Positions 7,554-7,622 of a stretch of 7,622 nucleotides of DNA are shown here, piece by piece. The stretch spans positions 1-7,622 of the forward strand of contig CASEQO010000110.1 in NCBI GenBank assembly GCA_949290035.1, read 5' to 3'. Origin of the DNA: an uncultured Mycoplasmataceae bacterium. GTDB lineage: Bacteria > Bacillota_I > Bacilli_A > Mycoplasmatales > Mycoplasmoidaceae. A program made the translations under genes and the position numbers. Position 1 is the first letter of the stretch; every line of letters begins with the position of its first letter. The notes beneath the pieces were generated by a model. The model was not told the DNA's origin. It searched no databases and saw only the letters and a list, made by a program, of their open reading frames with translations.

Positions 7554-7622
7554 AATAACTCAATTTAAATTAAATAATATATAAATTTTACTATTAATTT
7601 ATTGAATATTTGAAAACTATTA
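7554..7622 (-). promoter_or_regulatory. AT-rich leader of mnmA with a tentative promoter
   Basis: These 69 nt contain no reading frame and almost no G or C. On the - strand TATATTAT at 7581-7574 could serve as a -10 element about 20 nt before the mnmA ATG. No convincing TTGACA-like -35 is present at 16-18 nt from it, which is not unusual in mollicutes. In such AT-rich DNA TATAAT-like strings arise by chance, so this is weak, and the operon might equally start beyond the window edge. Confidence 0.3.

Noticed and set aside
7554..7622. T-box or other riboswitch controlling the mnmA-alaS operon
   Set aside because: Only 69 nt of leader are visible, almost without G/C, and no T-box core, specifier stem or terminator/antiterminator pair can be formed from it.
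1..7622. CRISPR array, insertion sequence, phage or toxin-antitoxin system
   Set aside because: No regularly spaced repeats, terminal inverted repeats, transposase motifs or paired small genes were seen on either strand; the only clear inverted repeat is the terminator at 610-637.

Overview
The window comes from a very AT-rich, wall-less bacterium of the Mollicutes that reads UGA as tryptophan (translation table 4), most likely in the Spiroplasma/Mesoplasma/Mycoplasma mycoides branch. The evidence is direct: every gene is broken up by in-frame TGA under the standard code. Each becomes one full-length, family-typical protein once TGA is read as Trp, for example in the [13 protein letters not shown] stretch of AlaRS. 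The exact genus is an inference.

Layout. Positions 1-582 (+ strand) hold the 3' end of a protein I do not recognise; its start lies outside the window. Positions 583-636 are a short convergent gap with a perfect 12-bp hairpin (610-637) that can end transcription from both sides. Positions 637-7553 hold six genes on the - strand, in transcription order: mnmA (tRNA 2-thiouridylase), alaS (alanyl-tRNA synthetase), ruvX/yqgF (Holliday junction resolvase-like or rRNA-processing nuclease), trmR (yrrM-type tRNA ho5U methyltransferase), trhP1 (yrrN-type U32 protein) and trhP2 (yrrO-type U32 protein). They are packed with a 21-nt gap, a 1-nt overlap, a 3-nt gap, a 13-nt overlap and an 11-nt overlap, so they almost certainly form one operon. 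Positions 7554-7622 are the AT-rich leader of mnmA.

The order alaS-ruvX-trmR-trhP1-trhP2 is that of the Bacillus subtilis alaS-yrzL-yrrK-yrzB-yrrL-yrrM-yrrN-yrrO region, with yrzL, yrzB and the murein transglycosylase gene yrrL (mltG) missing. Loss of mltG fits a cell without peptidoglycan.

Functionally, the operon concentrates on the wobble uridine (U34) of tRNA. MnmA makes 2-thiouridine in split-box tRNAs. TrhP1 and TrhP2 are expected to hydroxylate U34 to ho5U in family-box tRNAs, and TrmR to methylate it to mo5U. AlaRS charges tRNA-Ala, one of the family-box tRNAs carrying mo5U34 in B. subtilis. The main puzzle is that TrhP-type hydroxylation in E. coli depends on prephenate and Fe-S clusters, and mollicutes generally lack the shikimate pathway that makes prephenate. 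I found no CRISPR array, insertion sequence, tRNA or rRNA gene, and no clear wholly new system.
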